From positions 3,261,501-3,325,500 of the forward strand of contig NZ_JYNQ01000001.1 of the NCBI RefSeq assembly GCF_000934685.1: a DNA stretch of 64,000 nucleotides. The letters run 5' to 3'. The notes below the pieces were generated by a model that saw only the letters and a program-made list of their open reading frames with translations, searched no databases and was not told the origin of the DNA. This stretch comes from Lacinutrix sp. Hel_I_90. GTDB lineage: Bacteria > Bacteroidota > Bacteroidia > Flavobacteriales > Flavobacteriaceae. Numbering within the stretch: the first letter of the stretch is position 1; each line of letters opens with the position of its first letter. The position numbers and the translations under genes are program-made. Positions 51,715 through 61,071 of this stretch are shown here, one piece after another.

Positions 51715-52059
51715 TCTTAATTTACTAGTCCGAGAACGCTAAAGAATAAGCTAAATAAAACCATTTGTGTAGCAAGTTGAATACGTAAAACAGCGGGAAA
51801 GCTAAGGTGTAAAATAACATGCAGACTCAAAGGTTTAAAACTCAAGTCTTGCCAAGTGGTAAAAGCTTGAAAGCGAAATAAGACAAAAAAGCAGAACGAG
51901 TAACTCCCGATAGCGCTTAATTTTTGTTGTAATGCTTATTTAATCAGTTTTGCATATCTTTTTTTTCGATTTTAAATATGGAATATTGCACTTAAAGTCT
52001 TGGGAGAATTAACAAATATTGTATTTTGCTCTTTATAACCGTAACCAATAAAGACTGCT
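51715..52059. other. intergenic region before the polysaccharide locus
   Basis: About 345 bases without a recognisable gene, terminator or strong promoter. The stretch is a little richer in G than its surroundings and could contain remains of an older gene, but no frame is convincing. Confidence 0.4.
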
Positions 52060-53031
52060 ATTTTTTCAATTAAAAAATATACTGATAATCATAAGAAGCT
52101 TTGGGACGATTTTGTTTTAAAAGCTAAAAATGCTACGTTTTTATTTCAGCGTGACTTTATGGCGTATCATGGTGATAGATTTGAGGATTATTCACTACTA
52201 ATTTTCAAAGAGGACAAACTCATCGCTGTATTACCGGCTAATAAAGAAGGTGCGCTATTACATTCACATCAAGGGCTTACGTATGGAGGACTAGTTACTA
52301 GTGAAAAAATTAAACTTTATGAGACCGCACAGGTCTTAAAGCAAATAATGATTTTTCTTGCTTCAATAGATATAACACATATAAATATTAAATTATCTCC
52401 CGCATTTTACCACATAAAACCTAGTGATGAAATGCGTTTTTTATTGCATCATTTAGAGGCAAAAAAATACCGCTGTGACGCTCTAAGTGTTATCGATTTA
52501 AATGAAAAACTTTTATTTTCTAAAGACAGAATTGCCGGTGTAAAAAGGGGTGAAAAAAATGGTTTAATGGTGAAGGAAGTTAACGAGTTTACTAATTTCT
52601 GGGACCGTATTTTACTTCCAAACCTAAAATTAAAACACCAAGCAAAGCCTACACACTCACTAAAAGAAATCACACGACTTAAGGAGCGATTTCCCAAACA
52701 AATAAGGCAATTCAATGTTTATAAAGAGAACAACCTAGTGGCAGGAACAACTATTTTCGAAATGCAAAATGTGGCACATTCCCAATATATTTCTGGAGAT
52801 GCTAATAAAAACACCTTAGGTAGTTTAGACTTTTTACATGAGCATTTAATAACAAATGTATTTAAAGATAAACGTTATTTTGATTTTAGTACCTCTCATG
52901 AAAATCAAGGTCAGCATATAAACGACGGATTACTATATTGGAAAGAAGGATTTGGAGCCCGTACGCTAACTATGGATTTTTATTCCTTGCCTGTTGCTAA
53001 TCATGATGATATAGACCGCATTTTTATATGA
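52060..53031 (+). CDS. FemAB/GNAT-like acyltransferase of the polysaccharide locus (start uncertain)
   Basis: The frame holds a FemAB/GNAT-like protein with DRFEDYSLLIFKEDKLIAVLPAN, HQGLTYGGLV, and late motifs NNLVAGTTIFEMQNVAHSQYISG and FDFSTSHENQG. The first ATG (52159) would give 290 residues, but the codons before it encode IKKYTDNHKKLWDDFVLKA and NATFLFQRDF, which looks like the true family N-terminus. An ATT at 52060 or an ATA at 52048 would be needed as start. This protein may transfer an acyl or aminoacyl group to the amino sugar made by the neighbouring enzymes; it overlaps the aminotransferase gene by 4 bases. Confidence 0.78.
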   Translation: MFSIKKYTDNHKKLWDDFVLKAKNATFLFQRDFMAYHGDRFEDYSLLIFKEDKLIAVLPANKEGALLHSHQGLTYGGLVTSEKIKLYETAQVLKQIMIFLASIDITHINIKLSPAFYHIKPSDEMRFLLHHLEAKKYRCDALSVIDLNEKLLFSKDRIAGVKRGEKNGLMVKEVNEFTNFWDRILLPNLKLKHQAKPTHSLKEITRLKERFPKQIRQFNVYKENNLVAGTTIFEMQNVAHSQYISGDANKNTLGSLDFLHEHLITNVFKDKRYFDFSTSHENQGQHINDGLLYWKEGFGARTLTMDFYSLPVANHDDIDRIFI

Positions 53032-54128
53032 TAAATTTTCTAGATTTACATAAAATTAATAAACGCTTTGAAGATGAGTTTCAAAAACAGTTTGCGCTGT
53101 TTCTAAACTCAGGTTCTTATATATTAGGAACACAAGTTTTAAATTTTGAAAAGGATTTTGCAGAGTATTGTGGTACAAAATATTGCGTAGGCGTAAGTAA
53201 TGGCCTAGATGCTTTAATGTTGATTTTTGAAGCCTATAAAATTCTTGGAGATATAAAAGAAGGTGACGAAGTTATTTTGCCTGCCAATACCTACATTGCA
53301 ACCATATTGGCTGTTGTGAATTCTGGTTTGAAACCCATTTTTGTTGAGCCAAATGCACAAACTTTTAATATTGAACCAGAAGAAATAATTAAAAACATTT
53401 CTAATAATACAAAGGCAATATTAGGGGTGCATTTATATGGGCAACTTTACGATGTGGCCGAGTTAGAAGAAATTGCGAAGTCTTATAATTTACTATTGAT
53501 TGAAGATGCCGCTCAGGCTCAAGGCGCAGTTTATAAAGATGGGCGTAAATCTGGAAATGTTTCTAATGCCGGTGCTTTTAGTTTTTATCCTACTAAAAAT
53601 TTAGGTGCCTTAGGGGATGCAGGTGCGGTTACAACAAATAACAACAGTCTCTTTGAAATTATTAGTAAGCTTAAAAATTATGGACGTGTTTCTACATATG
53701 AGACTGATTACAAAGGGTATAATTGTAGGTTAGATGAAATACAGGCTGCATTTTTAAGTGTAAAATTAAAGCATCTTGATTCTGATAATCTTAAGCGACA
53801 GGAGATCGCTACTTTTTATCTGAATGCCATAAAAAATTCAAAAATAAAATTGCCTTTTTTTTCAGAAGCACAGGACCATGTCTTTCATCAATTTATAATC
53901 GAGGTAGAGCATAGAGAAGCGTTTATGGCATACATGAAAGCTAATAATATTGAAGTTTCAATTCATTATCCTAGAGCACCTCACAAACAGAAAGCATTGC
54001 GTGAATACAAAACAAAAGTATTACCTATTACTGAAAGAATTCATGATGTAGTAGTTAGTTTACCAATAAATCCTATTTTGACACAGCAGGAGATCACTAT
54101 AATAGCAGAAGTCATAAACAAGTATTAA
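53028..54128 (+). CDS. DegT/DnrJ/EryC1/StrS-family sugar aminotransferase (FdtB/QdtB-like)
   Basis: The 366-residue protein has the PLP-enzyme marks of this family: EVILPANTYIATILAVVNSG, VHLYGQLYDVAEL, LLIEDAAQAQGA with the cofactor Asp, FSFYPTKNLGALGDAGA with the Schiff-base Lys, NYGRVSTYETDYKGYNCRLDEIQAAFL. It aminates a keto-sugar, most likely a dTDP-3-keto-6-deoxyhexose, because a 3,4-ketoisomerase is encoded in the same locus at 58597. No rmlA/rmlB genes are in the window. Confidence 0.9.
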   Translation: MINFLDLHKINKRFEDEFQKQFALFLNSGSYILGTQVLNFEKDFAEYCGTKYCVGVSNGLDALMLIFEAYKILGDIKEGDEVILPANTYIATILAVVNSGLKPIFVEPNAQTFNIEPEEIIKNISNNTKAILGVHLYGQLYDVAELEEIAKSYNLLLIEDAAQAQGAVYKDGRKSGNVSNAGAFSFYPTKNLGALGDAGAVTTNNNSLFEIISKLKNYGRVSTYETDYKGYNCRLDEIQAAFLSVKLKHLDSDNLKRQEIATFYLNAIKNSKIKLPFFSEAQDHVFHQFIIEVEHREAFMAYMKANNIEVSIHYPRAPHKQKALREYKTKVLPITERIHDVVVSLPINPILTQQEITIIAEVINKY

Positions 54129-54182
54129 TAGATCAAAACGTAGGTGTTTTAAGCATAAAATCTTTAATGTTTATTTTCTTGA

Positions 54183-55661
54183 ATGGATAATAGTCAGAAA
54201 TCATACGGACAAATATTAAAAGCAACCTCTTTATTTGGTGGTGTACAAGTTATAAGTATACTGGCGGGAGTGTTACGTTCAAAGTTTGCGGCCGTATTTA
54301 TTGGAGTTGCAGGAATTGGTCTTTTAGGGATATTAAATTCTACTTTAAATTTAATTGTAGGCGTTTCAAAATTAGGTTTGGATGCAAGTTCAATAAAAGA
54401 AATTGCTTTCATTAATAAATCAAGTGACCTTAAAGCCGTTTCTAAAACGGTGTATGTGTTAAAACGCTTATTATGGCTTACAGGCCTTATAGGAACCTTA
54501 TTAACAATGGCTTTATCCCCAGTTTTAAGTGAAATCGCATTCGATTCTAAAGACTATACATTCTCCTTTATTTGGATTTCAATTGCTGTGCTTTTTAAAC
54601 AATTAACTTATGGTGAGTTAGCCATTTTACAAGGGTTAAGGCTATTAAGAAAACTGGCGCTAGTTAATTTATATGGTAGTTTGATTTCTGTGGTTATCGC
54701 TGTACCCTTGTATTATTTTTTTGGTATCGACGGTATCGTTCCTACAATTATTTTAAGTGCCTTTTTTGGGTATATTATTGCTAGATACTTCTCTGTTTTG
54801 TTTGCAAATGAAGGGTATAGTCTCTCATTAAAACAGATGCTTTCTGAAGGAAAACCCATGCTTAAATTAGGGGTGACATTAAGTATTTCAAGTTTAATAA
54901 CCTTATTAGTAGCGTATATAATTCAGTTGTATATTACAAATACAGGAGGCTTAACTGAGGTTGGATATTATAATGCTGGAATTATTATTATTAATTCTTA
55001 TATAGGGATCATTTTTCAGTCTATGAGTAAAGATTATTTCCCGAGGTTATCCGAGGTTGTTGATGATAACAATAAAGTAAGAGAAACCGTGACACAGCAG
55101 GCTACCATTGCAGTTTTATTAGTGACTCCAGTCGTTATTGTCTTTTTAGTATTTTCGAAATATGTGATAAAAATACTGTATTCGGCTGCTTTTTTACCAA
55201 CAGCCCTTTTTTTGAATTTTGCCATCATGGGCATACTATTTAAAGCAGTTTCTTGGTCAATGGGTTATGTTATTATTGCTAACGGCGATTCTAAAATTTT
55301 TATTAAGACAGCGATAGCTTTTAATTGTTTATTATTAGCAATTAATATGCTGGGGTATTCTAGTTATGGTTTAGAAGGTTTAGGGATGAGTTTTGTTGTT
55401 TATTATTTTATTCATTTAATTGTGATAGGCATAATAATGAAAAAATACTACGATTTTGTTTTCCCTAAGACGTCTCAAAAAACATTTTTTTTATGTTTAC
55501 TAATGATTTTTATAACTTTCGGAATTACCTATATTGAGCTTGAAGTGTTTAAAATAGTTTTATTAACATTGGCTGTTATAGCTTCTATTTCATTTACATT
55601 ATATAAATTAAACAAAGTAGCAGATTTAAAAACCATACTAAAGACTAAATTTAGAAAGTGA
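54183..55661 (+). CDS. polysaccharide flippase (Wzx-like)
   Basis: The 492-residue protein has about 13-14 predicted membrane helices and the loop pattern of Wzx/MOP-superfamily exporters: a start ILKATSLFGGVQVISILAGVLRSKFAAVFIG, a middle VGYYNAGIIIINSYIGIIFQSMSKDYFPRLSE, and a C-terminal bundle. It moves undecaprenyl-linked sugar units across the inner membrane. It overlaps the acyltransferase gene by 4 bases (GTG start inside its stop), so they are translated together. Confidence 0.88.
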   Translation: MDNSQKSYGQILKATSLFGGVQVISILAGVLRSKFAAVFIGVAGIGLLGILNSTLNLIVGVSKLGLDASSIKEIAFINKSSDLKAVSKTVYVLKRLLWLTGLIGTLLTMALSPVLSEIAFDSKDYTFSFIWISIAVLFKQLTYGELAILQGLRLLRKLALVNLYGSLISVVIAVPLYYFFGIDGIVPTIILSAFFGYIIARYFSVLFANEGYSLSLKQMLSEGKPMLKLGVTLSISSLITLLVAYIIQLYITNTGGLTEVGYYNAGIIIINSYIGIIFQSMSKDYFPRLSEVVDDNNKVRETVTQQATIAVLLVTPVVIVFLVFSKYVIKILYSAAFLPTALFLNFAIMGILFKAVSWSMGYVIIANGDSKIFIKTAIAFNCLLLAINMLGYSSYGLEGLGMSFVVYYFIHLIVIGIIMKKYYDFVFPKTSQKTFFLCLLMIFITFGITYIELEVFKIVLLTLAVIASISFTLYKLNKVADLKTILKTKFRK

Positions 55662-56410
55662 AAAAGCTTTACAGATTACTGGTAACACTATTGAGTAGCC
55701 TTAGGTTTTTTTTATCAATTAATTGGTATAAAACGCTACGCTTAAATTTTAAGAAGTTACCCTTTCATCAAGCGATGCAACTGCCTTTTTTTATCTACGG
55801 AAAAGCTCGTTTCACCTCAATTGCCGGAGATTTTATAATTGATGCCCCCATACAGAGGGGAATGATTGGGTTTGGGCAACCTTATGAAATTAATAAAGCA
55901 AGCATGGGTATTTCTGAGTTTAATGTGAATGGAACTTTAATTTTTAAAGGATATTTTCAGCTTGGAAAAGATTTTTTTGTTTTCACATCTAAGCACGCAG
56001 TTTGCGAATTCGGACACATGTCTTCCTTGGGTTGCCGCTCTAAAATCGTCTGCACATCTTCAATTAAGTTTGGTGAATTTGCTAGATTGGGACCAGAATG
56101 TCAGGTTATTGATACCAATTTTCATAACATGAAAAACACGATTACCCATGAAGTGTTTGAAAAGTCTAAACCCATAGATGTTGGAAGCTATAATTTTATT
56201 TCTAATAGAGTGACTCTTTTAAAAGGAAGTAGCACACCAAAGTATTGTACCATTGCCTCTAATTCTGTCTGTACTAGAGATTATACAGCACTTGGAAATA
56301 ATATATTGATAGGAGGTGCGCCTGCCAAATTAATAAAGGAGAATATTGCAAGAGATTGGAGTGGTGAGAAAGAGGGGCTTGAGTCATTGCTTATGATTTT
56401 CAAAAAGTAG
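55658..56410 (+). CDS. left-handed beta-helix acyltransferase
   Basis: The 250-residue protein begins with GTG at 55658. The middle and end show hexapeptide-like repeats: GISEFNVNGTLIFKG, GKDFFVFTSK, CEFGHMSSLG, KFGEFARLG. An active-site-like DTNFHNM segment follows, then GSYNFISNRV and LGNNILIGGAPAKLIKEN, the usual closing motif of LbH acetyltransferases. It probably acetylates a sugar in the locus. It converges with a glycosyltransferase gene and overlaps its end by 11 bases. Confidence 0.82.
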   Translation: MKKLYRLLVTLLSSLRFFLSINWYKTLRLNFKKLPFHQAMQLPFFIYGKARFTSIAGDFIIDAPIQRGMIGFGQPYEINKASMGISEFNVNGTLIFKGYFQLGKDFFVFTSKHAVCEFGHMSSLGCRSKIVCTSSIKFGEFARLGPECQVIDTNFHNMKNTITHEVFEKSKPIDVGSYNFISNRVTLLKGSSTPKYCTIASNSVCTRDYTALGNNILIGGAPAKLIKENIARDWSGEKEGLESLLMIFKK

Positions 56411-57317
56411 TGGTTTTAAAATGTCGCCGTATTAGTAGTATATTTAAAAGTAATACAGCGTATTTAAGAAGTAACTGGAGGTTTAGGATTTTTAAATTCA
56501 CTGTAATTTCCAATTGTATTTTACGCATAGTGGCTTGGTCTTCTTCTTTGTTTTTATTCATGGCTAACGTCTTTTTTACCGCCAGATACGTCGCTTGTTT
56601 AAACTTGTAATTTTTTTTGTCAATGCCCTTATAATTAAGGTTTCCTAAGGAATTCTCTAATTTTATACGGTTAACAAGCACCTCATCTATGTAAAGGATG
56701 TAATAGGTTCTGGCCAAACGCAGCCAAAAGTCATAATCTTCATAAATTAATCGTTCATCATAACCACCAAGGGCTATAAATGCGTTACGCTTAATCATGG
56801 CGCTTACAGAGCATATTGTATTGGAATGATCAATTAACTCTTTATAAATAAACCCATCTTTAGGGGAGGATGCCTTTTTTTCTTGTGAAAATCTATTAAA
56901 AAAAACATACTTCTCATCAGTACTTTTATTAATAACAGAAGCATTTCCATAAACAATGCCTATTTTTTCTGTTTTATATGCATTGAAAACAGATATTTGT
57001 AATGCAATGCAATGGGGTAGCAGCTCGTCGTCAGCAGATAAATCAATGAGATAATCACCTTTAGATTTTGAAACGGCGTTGTTGAATGATTTTGTTAACC
57101 CTAAATTGTTCTTATTTTTAATTAATGTGCCAAAATTATTGTTATCAATCCAATGTTTAATAATCTGTACAGAATCATCTTTACTGCAGTCATCAATGAT
57201 AAGTAGCTCTATGTTTTTGTAGCTTTGGTTCAATACAGAATCTAGTGCAATTTTTATAAAATTACGATGATTAAAGCATGTGCATATTACGGTTACTATC
57301 GGATTTGTTTTTTGCAT
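56400..57317 (-). CDS. glycosyltransferase family 2
   Basis: The 305-residue GT-A enzyme has the start VTVICTCFNHRNFIKIALDSVLNQSYKNIELLIIDDCSKDDS, a metal-binding region LIDLSADDELLP (DxD-like SADDE), and GGYDERLIYEDYDFWLRLA, typical of family 2. It adds a sugar from a nucleotide donor, on the cytoplasmic side. The first 230 residues are the catalytic domain; a hydrophobic segment lies near the C-terminus. It is on the opposite strand to the flippase and acyltransferase. Confidence 0.9.
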   Translation of the reverse strand: MQKTNPIVTVICTCFNHRNFIKIALDSVLNQSYKNIELLIIDDCSKDDSVQIIKHWIDNNNFGTLIKNKNNLGLTKSFNNAVSKSKGDYLIDLSADDELLPHCIALQISVFNAYKTEKIGIVYGNASVINKSTDEKYVFFNRFSQEKKASSPKDGFIYKELIDHSNTICSVSAMIKRNAFIALGGYDERLIYEDYDFWLRLARTYYILYIDEVLVNRIKLENSLGNLNYKGIDKKNYKFKQATYLAVKKTLAMNKNKEEDQATMRKIQLEITVNLKILNLQLLLKYAVLLLNILLIRRHFKTTTF

Positions 57318-57403
57318 TTAAAAGATTAAATTTAACACCATCAAATATACTATGAGTTTTCGCTATATAATTGTATTTTCAAGTAAATTTGCTCCATTTA
57401 GGT

Positions 57404-58495
57404 ATGTCTAGAGACTCTAAAAAGCACATTTGTATTCTTGTAGACTGTTTAACTGGCGGGGGTGCAGAAAAAGCTGCCGCCCTTTTGTCTGAGTCTCTTT
57501 ATGACGCTCACTATGAGGTCTCTATTATTGTCATGAAGGATTTGATTGATTATAGTTTTAAAGGGACTCTTTATAATATTAGGATGGTGAAGCATAGCTT
57601 TTTAAATTTTTCAAATTTAAAAAAGTTGTTTTGTTTAAGGCAAATTTATAAAAAAATAAATGCAGATGTGTACCTAGATTTTAGGGTAAGGTATCACACA
57701 ATAAACGAAGTCTTATTGCATTTGTTTGTGTTCAAAATAAGAAAAACAGTGTTCACTATTCACTCGTACAAAGTTCATAACTATTTACCTAAAAAGCGCT
57801 TTTTCTTCCATTTATATAATAAAGCAAAGGCAATTGTCGTGGTTTCTGAAGGTATTTTAGAAAAAACGAAAACTCTTTTCGATTTTGATAATTTAATTTG
57901 GATTCCTAATTTTTACAACAAATCTATTGTTAATCAAGGTAATAATGGGGGTGATTTTCATTTAGACTCCTATATTATAGCTGTGGGACGATTAAAAAAC
58001 GAAGTAAAACAATTTGATAAACTAATTCTAGCATATGCCAATACTATCCCAGCAAAAATGGGTATTCCTCTTGTGATTTTAGGAGAGGGAAAAGATTATC
58101 ATATACTCAAACGTTTGATTGAAGACCATCATTTAGAAAGTACCATAAAACTTTTAGGGTTTAAAAACAATCCATACCCCTATATTAAAAAGAGTCAATT
58201 TTTAATATTATCTAGTAAAGTGGAGGGGTTCCCAATGGTACTTGTAGAAGCTTTAGCACTTGAAACGGTTGTCGTATCTTTTAACTGTAAGTCTGGGCCT
58301 GCTGAGATTATCACACACGAAAAAAATGGATTATTGGTGGGAAATCAAGATTTTAATGCGCTTGAAATGGCTATTGATAGAATGTATACAGATTCAGAGC
58401 TTTACTTAAAATGTAAAAAAAACACTAAAAGCTCGGTATATAAGTTTTCAGATGAAGTTGTTTTTAACAGTTGGTTAATGTTAATTAATACTTAG
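57404..58495 (+). CDS. glycosyltransferase family 4
   Basis: From ATG 57404 the protein has 363 residues; an upstream TTG adds 11. It is a GT-B fold enzyme: N-terminal domain with CILVDCLTGGGAEKAAALLSE, and C-terminal domain with IIAVGRLKNEVKQFDKLILAY, LVILGEGKDYHILKRLIE and the donor-binding SKVEGFPMVLVEALALETVVVSFNCKSGPAEII containing an E-x7-E-like pattern. It probably adds a hexose or aminosugar to the repeat unit. A close relative is encoded at 59039. Confidence 0.9.
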   Translation: MSRDSKKHICILVDCLTGGGAEKAAALLSESLYDAHYEVSIIVMKDLIDYSFKGTLYNIRMVKHSFLNFSNLKKLFCLRQIYKKINADVYLDFRVRYHTINEVLLHLFVFKIRKTVFTIHSYKVHNYLPKKRFFFHLYNKAKAIVVVSEGILEKTKTLFDFDNLIWIPNFYNKSIVNQGNNGGDFHLDSYIIAVGRLKNEVKQFDKLILAYANTIPAKMGIPLVILGEGKDYHILKRLIEDHHLESTIKLLGFKNNPYPYIKKSQFLILSSKVEGFPMVLVEALALETVVVSFNCKSGPAEIITHEKNGLLVGNQDFNALEMAIDRMYTDSELYLKCKKNTKSSVYKFSDEVVFNSWLMLINT

Positions 58496-58596
58496 TAAAG
58501 TATCTTAAGGAAGACCTAGGTTGTAAAAGTATATTATACCTTGTCATCACATTAACGAGTAATAGGTAGAAAGAGCTAATTTATTTGAAAGAAAGT

Positions 58597-59010
58597 ATGA
58601 GTAAAACAACGATTGAAACGATAAAAATTATTGATATACCTAAAATTGAAGATACACGAGGCAACCTTTCTGTGATTGAAAAAAACACGATTCCTTTTGA
58701 GATAAAGAGAGTCTATTATTTATATGATGTACCTTCTACAGCTTATAGAGGAGGGCATGCACATAAAGAACAGTTAGAATTACTGGTTGCTTTAAGTGGA
58801 AGCTTTGAGGTGAAATTAAGGGATGGTGCCAACGAACTAAGTATCATGCTAAACAAGCCTAATAAAGGCTTGTTAATACCTACTGGTATTTGGAGAGAGT
58901 TAGAAAATTTTTCGTCTGGTTCAGTATGTTTGGTCTTGTCTTCAGATGTTTTTGATGAAAATGATTATATCTATGACTTCGAAGAGTTTATGAGATTTAA
59001 GACTTTATAA
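58597..59010 (+). CDS. dTDP-4-keto-6-deoxyhexose 3,4-ketoisomerase (FdtA/QdtA-like cupin)
   Basis: From ATG 58597 the protein has 137 residues, the usual length of FdtA and QdtA. The cupin pattern is DTRGNLSVIEKNTIPFEIKRVYYLYDVP, RGGHAHKEQLELLVALSGSFEV, and GLLIPTGIWRELENFSSGSVCLVLSS. The GGHAHKEQ motif carries the catalytic His pair. It moves the keto group from C4 to C3 of dTDP-4-keto-6-deoxyglucose, producing the substrate for the aminotransferase at 53028. A TTG four codons upstream is a less likely start. Confidence 0.88.
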   Translation: MSKTTIETIKIIDIPKIEDTRGNLSVIEKNTIPFEIKRVYYLYDVPSTAYRGGHAHKEQLELLVALSGSFEVKLRDGANELSIMLNKPNKGLLIPTGIWRELENFSSGSVCLVLSSDVFDENDYIYDFEEFMRFKTL

Positions 59011-59038
59011 TAATGCGTGCTAACACTTATATTTTAAT

Positions 59039-60121
59039 ATGAAAAAAATTTGTGTTGTTACAACTTCTCTCAGTAAAGGAGGGGCAGAAAAATCAAGTGC
59101 CATTCTCACACAATTGCTTGTTAAACTAAATTATGAGGTTCATATTTTAATGACAAAAGATGATTTGGATTATGACTTTTCAGGCACGCTTTTTAATTTA
59201 GAAAAAGAGTATGGAAATGAGTTGTCTCAGGTTCAAAAGAGCAAAATTTTAAGAACTTACTTTCAAAAACAACAGTTTGATGTGATCATCGATAATAGAA
59301 CGCGAGCTGGTTTTTTTAAAGAATTCATTTTATATCACTTTATATTCAAAGCAAAAGAAAAGATCGCGGTAGTACGTAGTTTTTATCTAAGAAACTATCT
59401 TCCTAGGCATAGATTCCAAGCAAAATTAATTTATGGTAATTCGACTACCCTCGTCGCCGTAAGCAAAGGTATTGAAAAGGCAATACACGAAAATTATAGC
59501 TTTAAAAATGTGAAGCAAATATATAATCCAGTTGACGTCAACATTATTTCTGAAAAGGCATATGATCCCATAGAGATGGATACCGATTTTATTTTATGGT
59601 ATGGAAGAATAGCAGAACAAGTTAAAAATTTGACCTTACTTTTAGAAGCATTTAAAACCTCTAATTTACCTGAAAACCACATAAAACTGTGTATCATCGG
59701 CCAGGGGGAAGATGTTGGTTATTTAAAGGAAAAAATAAGGACATTAGATCTTGAAGCTCATGTTCACTATATCCCATTCTTAAAAAATCCTTTTTCGTAT
59801 GTAATAAGGGCTAAATTTACGGTGCTCACGAGTTATTATGAAGGTTTTCCAAGGGTTTTAATAGAATCATTGGCTTGTGGTACTCCAGTTATTTCAGTGG
59901 ATTGTAATTCTGGACCGAACGAAATTATCATACATAAATACAATGGATTATTGGTTGAAAATCATGACATTAAAGCATTAGCTAACGCTTTTAATACTTT
60001 TATTCAGAATACTTCACTGTATAACTCGTGTAAAAGTCATACCACAAAAAGCATTGATAAATTTACATATAAAAAAATTGGGTCTCAGTGGCAAAAATTA
60101 ATAGACGCATTGAAGACTTAA
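59039..60121 (+). CDS. glycosyltransferase family 4
   Basis: The 360-residue GT-B enzyme has VTTSLSKGGAEKSSAILTQL at the start, ILWYGRIAEQVKNLTLLLEAF and LCIIGQGEDVGYLKEKIR in the C-terminal domain, and TSYYEGFPRVLIESLACGTPVISVDCNSGPNEI as donor site. It shares much sequence with the enzyme at 57404, pointing to a duplication with the ketoisomerase gene between the copies. It converges with a minus-strand glycosyltransferase and overlaps it by 4 bases. Confidence 0.9.
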   Translation: MKKICVVTTSLSKGGAEKSSAILTQLLVKLNYEVHILMTKDDLDYDFSGTLFNLEKEYGNELSQVQKSKILRTYFQKQQFDVIIDNRTRAGFFKEFILYHFIFKAKEKIAVVRSFYLRNYLPRHRFQAKLIYGNSTTLVAVSKGIEKAIHENYSFKNVKQIYNPVDVNIISEKAYDPIEMDTDFILWYGRIAEQVKNLTLLLEAFKTSNLPENHIKLCIIGQGEDVGYLKEKIRTLDLEAHVHYIPFLKNPFSYVIRAKFTVLTSYYEGFPRVLIESLACGTPVISVDCNSGPNEIIIHKYNGLLVENHDIKALANAFNTFIQNTSLYNSCKSHTTKSIDKFTYKKIGSQWQKLIDALKT

Positions 60122-61071
60122 CGATAAGCGGTCAGATAAACTTGCTTTTTTAATAAATAACTATGGCATTTTTTTACCCATGAAAGGATAAATTTTGGAC
60201 AACTTAAAAGACATCGTTGTTTAAAATTTAAATGACTGTATTCTATCTCAGATTTCAACTTTTTATACAGGTCTTGGTCGTTATGCAATTTGCATCTCAA
60301 CGCCACGGCATAACGGTTAATGTCTAAGTATCTTTTTAATGATGGGTTTGCTTGTTCTTCTTGAGAATAACTATTGATAAAGTCATAACGCACAGCGTTG
60401 TATTCATTTTTAAACAGGCTGTTTTCTACGTAAAATAAATAGGAAGCCGTAATTATTGGGTTAAAGGCGATCTCATGTTTTAATGCAAATCTAATCCATA
60501 AATCGGTGTCTTGTCCTGTGGTTAAATTGGGATTAAAGCCACCTAGTGCGTTAAATTTGTTTTTTTTGAAGCCCACAGCAGAAGTCCACGCCACCCCGTT
60601 AATAAGACTCGCCTTAAAAAAGTCGTCAAGCAGTAAGCACTCTTTGTTAAAATCAAAATTAAAACGCGCGGGACGAACCATAGATTGGGTGTGATAAATC
60701 TCGTAATTATTACAAAATAGCCCAGCATCAGGGAAAGTCTGCATTAGCTTTTTTAACTCAAACAAGTGGTTGGAGTGCCAGTAGTCATCGGCATCAAGTA
60801 GTGCTATATTGTTCGATTTTGCGAGGCTTATACCGTGATTTCTAGCGCTTGATGCGCCCTTGTTTTTTGTGGTGAATACTTTAATTCTTGAATCTTTTAT
60901 ACCCCTTACAAGAGATTCGCTTTTGTCAGTACTACCATCGTTTATAATTATAACTTCAAAATCTTGAAACGTTTGATTTAAAACACTACTAATCGCAGAC
61001 GCAATATAATTTTCCTTGTTATATAAAGGAATTACAACAGAAAAAAAAGCGTGTTTTACGGTGTCTTTCAT
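60118..61071 (-). CDS. glycosyltransferase family 2
   Basis: The 317-residue GT-A enzyme has FFSVVIPLYNKENYIASAISSVLNQTFQDFEVIIINDGSTD, then NIALLDADDYWHSNHL (DADD metal site) and GGFNPNLTTGQDTDLWIRFAL, a typical family 2 set. The C-terminal 80 residues are basic and may contact the membrane or the acceptor. It starts 1 base after the stop of the other minus-strand glycosyltransferase, so the two are cotranscribed. Confidence 0.92.
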   Translation of the reverse strand: MKDTVKHAFFSVVIPLYNKENYIASAISSVLNQTFQDFEVIIINDGSTDKSESLVRGIKDSRIKVFTTKNKGASSARNHGISLAKSNNIALLDADDYWHSNHLFELKKLMQTFPDAGLFCNNYEIYHTQSMVRPARFNFDFNKECLLLDDFFKASLINGVAWTSAVGFKKNKFNALGGFNPNLTTGQDTDLWIRFALKHEIAFNPIITASYLFYVENSLFKNEYNAVRYDFINSYSQEEQANPSLKRYLDINRYAVALRCKLHNDQDLYKKLKSEIEYSHLNFKQRCLLSCPKFILSWVKKCHSYLLKKQVYLTAYR

